Below the pieces are notes generated by a model. The model saw only the letters and a program-made list of their open reading frames with translations. It was not told the DNA's origin and did not search any database. A DNA stretch of 64,000 nucleotides from Platycnemis pennipes (Eukaryota > Arthropoda > Insecta > Odonata > Platycnemididae), in the NCBI GenBank assembly GCA_933228895.1, contig OW121846.1, positions 150,458,746 through 150,522,745 of the forward strand, in the 5' to 3' direction. This document shows, piece by piece, positions 61,970 to 64,000 of the stretch (positions within the stretch are counted from its first letter, which is position 1; every line of letters begins with the position of its first letter). Position numbers and translations under genes: made by a program.

Positions 61970-64000
61970 CATCGAAATTAAGAATATCGATTCGTGGCAC
62001 TCCTCTCTATTACTGATCATCCATCTGAAATCACTTCTACAGCCATCTTTAGAAAAAATCGACACTTTCTACTCTTGTCAGCGATATTCACTGAATTATG
62101 TGCAAATAAATCATCGAAATTAAACATATCGATTGGTGGCCTTCCTCTCTATTAAGGATCATCCATCTGAAATCACTTCTAGAGCCATCTTTTGAAGAAA
62201 TAGACACTTTCTACTCTTTTCAGCGATGTTCACTGAATTATGTGCAAATAAATCATCTAAATTAAAAATATCGATTCGTGGCATTACTCTCTATTCTTGG
62301 TCTACCTTCAAAAATCACTTCTATAGCCATATTTAGAAAAAATTGACACTTTCTACTCTTCTCAGCGTTATTCACTGAATTATGTGCAAATTAATCAGCG
62401 AAAATAAAAATATCGATTCGTGGCTGTCCTCTCTATTCTTGGTCTACCTTCAAAAATCACTTCTACAGCCATATTTACAAAAAATTGACACATTCTACTC
62501 TTCTCAGCGTTATTCACTGAATTATGTGCAAATAAATCATCGAAATTAAAAATATCGGTTCGTGGCCTTCCTCTCTATTAAGGATCATCCATCTGAAATC
62601 ACTTCTAGAGCCATCTTAAGAAAAAATTGACACTTTCTACTCTTCTCAGCGATGTTCACTGAATTACGTTCAAATAAATCATCGAAATTAAAAATATCGA
62701 TTCGTGGCCTTCCTCTCTATTAAGGATCATCCATCTGAAATCACTTCTAGAGCCATCTTTAGAAAAAATTAAAACTTTCTACTCTTCTCAGCGATGCTCA
62801 CTGAATTATGTGCAAATAAATCATCGATATTAAATATATCGGTTCGTGGTTTTCCTCTCTATAAAGGATCATCCATCTAAAATCACTTCTAGAGCCATCT
62901 TTAGAAAAAATTGACACTTTCTACTCTTCACAGCGATGTTCACTGAATTATGTGCAAATAAATCATCGAAATTAAGAATATCGATTCGTGGCACTCCTCT
63001 CTATTACTGATCATCCATCTAAAATCACTTCTACAGCCATCATTAGAAAAAATCGACACTTTCTACTCTTCTCAGCGATATTCACTGAATTATGTACAAA
63101 TAAATCATCGAAATTAAAATATCGGATCGTGGCCTTCCTCTCGATTAAGGATCATCCATCTGAAATCACTTCTAGAGCCATCTTTAGAAAAAATTGACAC
63201 TTTCTATTCTTCTCAGCGATGTTCACTGAATTACGTGCAAATAAATCATCGAAATTAAAAATATCGATTCGTGGCCTTCCTCTCTATTAAGGATCATCCA
63301 TCTGAAATCACTTCTAGAGCCATCTTTAGAAAAAATTGACACTTTCTACTCTTCTCAGCGATGTTCACTGAATTACGTGCAAATAAATCATCGAAATTAA
63401 AAATATCGATTCGTGGCCTTCCTCTCTATTAAGGATCATCCATCTGAAATCACTTCTAGAGCCATCTTTATAATAAATTGACACTTTATATACTTCACAG
63501 CGATGTTCACTGAATTATGTGCAAATAAATCATCGAAATTAAGAATATCGATTCGTGGCACTCCTCTCTATTACTGATCATCCATCTGAAATCACTTCTA
63601 CAGCCATCTTTAGAAAAAATCGACACTTTCTACTCTTGTCAGCCATATTCACTGAATTATGTGCAAATAAATCATCGAAATTAAAAATATCGATTCGTGG
63701 CCTTACTCTCTATTAAGGATCATCATTCTGAAATCACTTCTAGAGCCATCTTTTGAAGAAATTGACACTTTCTACTCTTCTCAGCGATGTTCACTGAATT
63801 ATGTGCATATAAATCATCGAAATTAAACAATTCGATTCGTGGCCTTACTCTCTATTAAGGATCATCCATCTGAAATCACTTCTAGAGCCATTTTTTGAAG
63901 AAATAGACACTTTCTACTCTTGTCAGCGATGTTCACTGAATTATGTGCAAATAAATCATCGAAATTAAAAATATCGATTCGTGGCCTTCCTCTCTATTAA
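61966..64000 (+). repeat. 142-bp satellite DNA, array 3
   Basis: About 14 monomers, ending at a monomer end (ctctctattaa) at the window edge. The order of variants at 62720-63540 repeats that at 56880-57700, including the rare tataataaattgacac copy. With the retrotransposon and one AAAT removed, the offset is 2,271 bp, 16 monomers less one base. The lost base is visible at about 63114 (attaaaatatcgg). The array continues beyond the window. Confidence 0.95.

Noticed and set aside
62988..63197. A 69-codon frame in array 3.
   Set aside because: Chance frame in the repeat, with no start context or family feature.
1..64000. Identification as the 142-bp satellite of Tenebrio molitor or Palorus.
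   Set aside because: Only the monomer length agrees with what I recall. The EcoRI site expected of the Tenebrio satellite is missing here (gaatta, not gaattc), and length alone is not evidence.
1..64000. A new multi-gene system.
   Set aside because: After assigning the satellite, the piggyBac and the BEL/Pao element, no stretch with unexplained coding capacity remains. The unusual features are repeat architecture and element structure.

Overview
The window is almost entirely a eukaryotic tandem satellite array: about 56 kb of head-to-tail 142-bp monomers (roughly 396 copies, all in the same orientation, about 35% G+C), interrupted by two transposable elements. Metazoan-only or animal-typical elements (a BEL/Pao LTR retrotransposon and a TTAA-inserting piggyBac transposon), and a primer-binding site that fits tRNA-Tyr, point to an animal, most likely an insect. 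The species cannot be named from sequence. No host gene, rRNA, tRNA or CRISPR array was found.

Layout. 1-52708: satellite array 1, organised into higher-order units. A distinctive leading monomer (carrying actaggcaac) recurs at 41, 4584, 11257, 19065, 27893, 44224, 45503 and 49478, so units are 32, 47, 55, 62, 115, 9 and 28 monomers long, plus an open one. Every spacing is a whole number of 142-bp monomers within a few bases, except that one unit contains a 33-bp filler. Inside the units are runs of a 284-bp dimer and, in the 115-monomer unit, a secondary amplification of 26-, 17-, 10- and 19-monomer blocks. 52709-56877: a 4,169-bp piggyBac-superfamily element with 15-bp perfect terminal inverted repeats, a TTAA duplication, and a minus-strand transposase broken by several stops and frameshifts. 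56878-58399: satellite array 2. 58400-61965: a BEL/Pao element with two apparently identical 260-bp LTRs, a 4-bp AAAT duplication, an intact 700-codon gag-protease frame and a pol gene reduced to short RT and integrase remnants. 61966-64000: satellite array 3.

How it fits together. The array evolved by unequal exchange in exact monomer register, at scales from 2 to more than 100 monomers. The two elements inserted later: removing each with one target-site copy restores the satellite phase. The piggyBac copy used the TTAA present at the end of most monomers. Its coding lesions indicate that it is old or descended from a dead copy. The BEL/Pao copy has matching LTRs, so it is recent, yet it lacks most of pol, so it probably arrived already defective and was mobilised in trans. 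The short open frames within the satellite are by-products of the repeat and not genes. The setting would suit centromeric or pericentromeric heterochromatin, but nothing in the sequence proves that.
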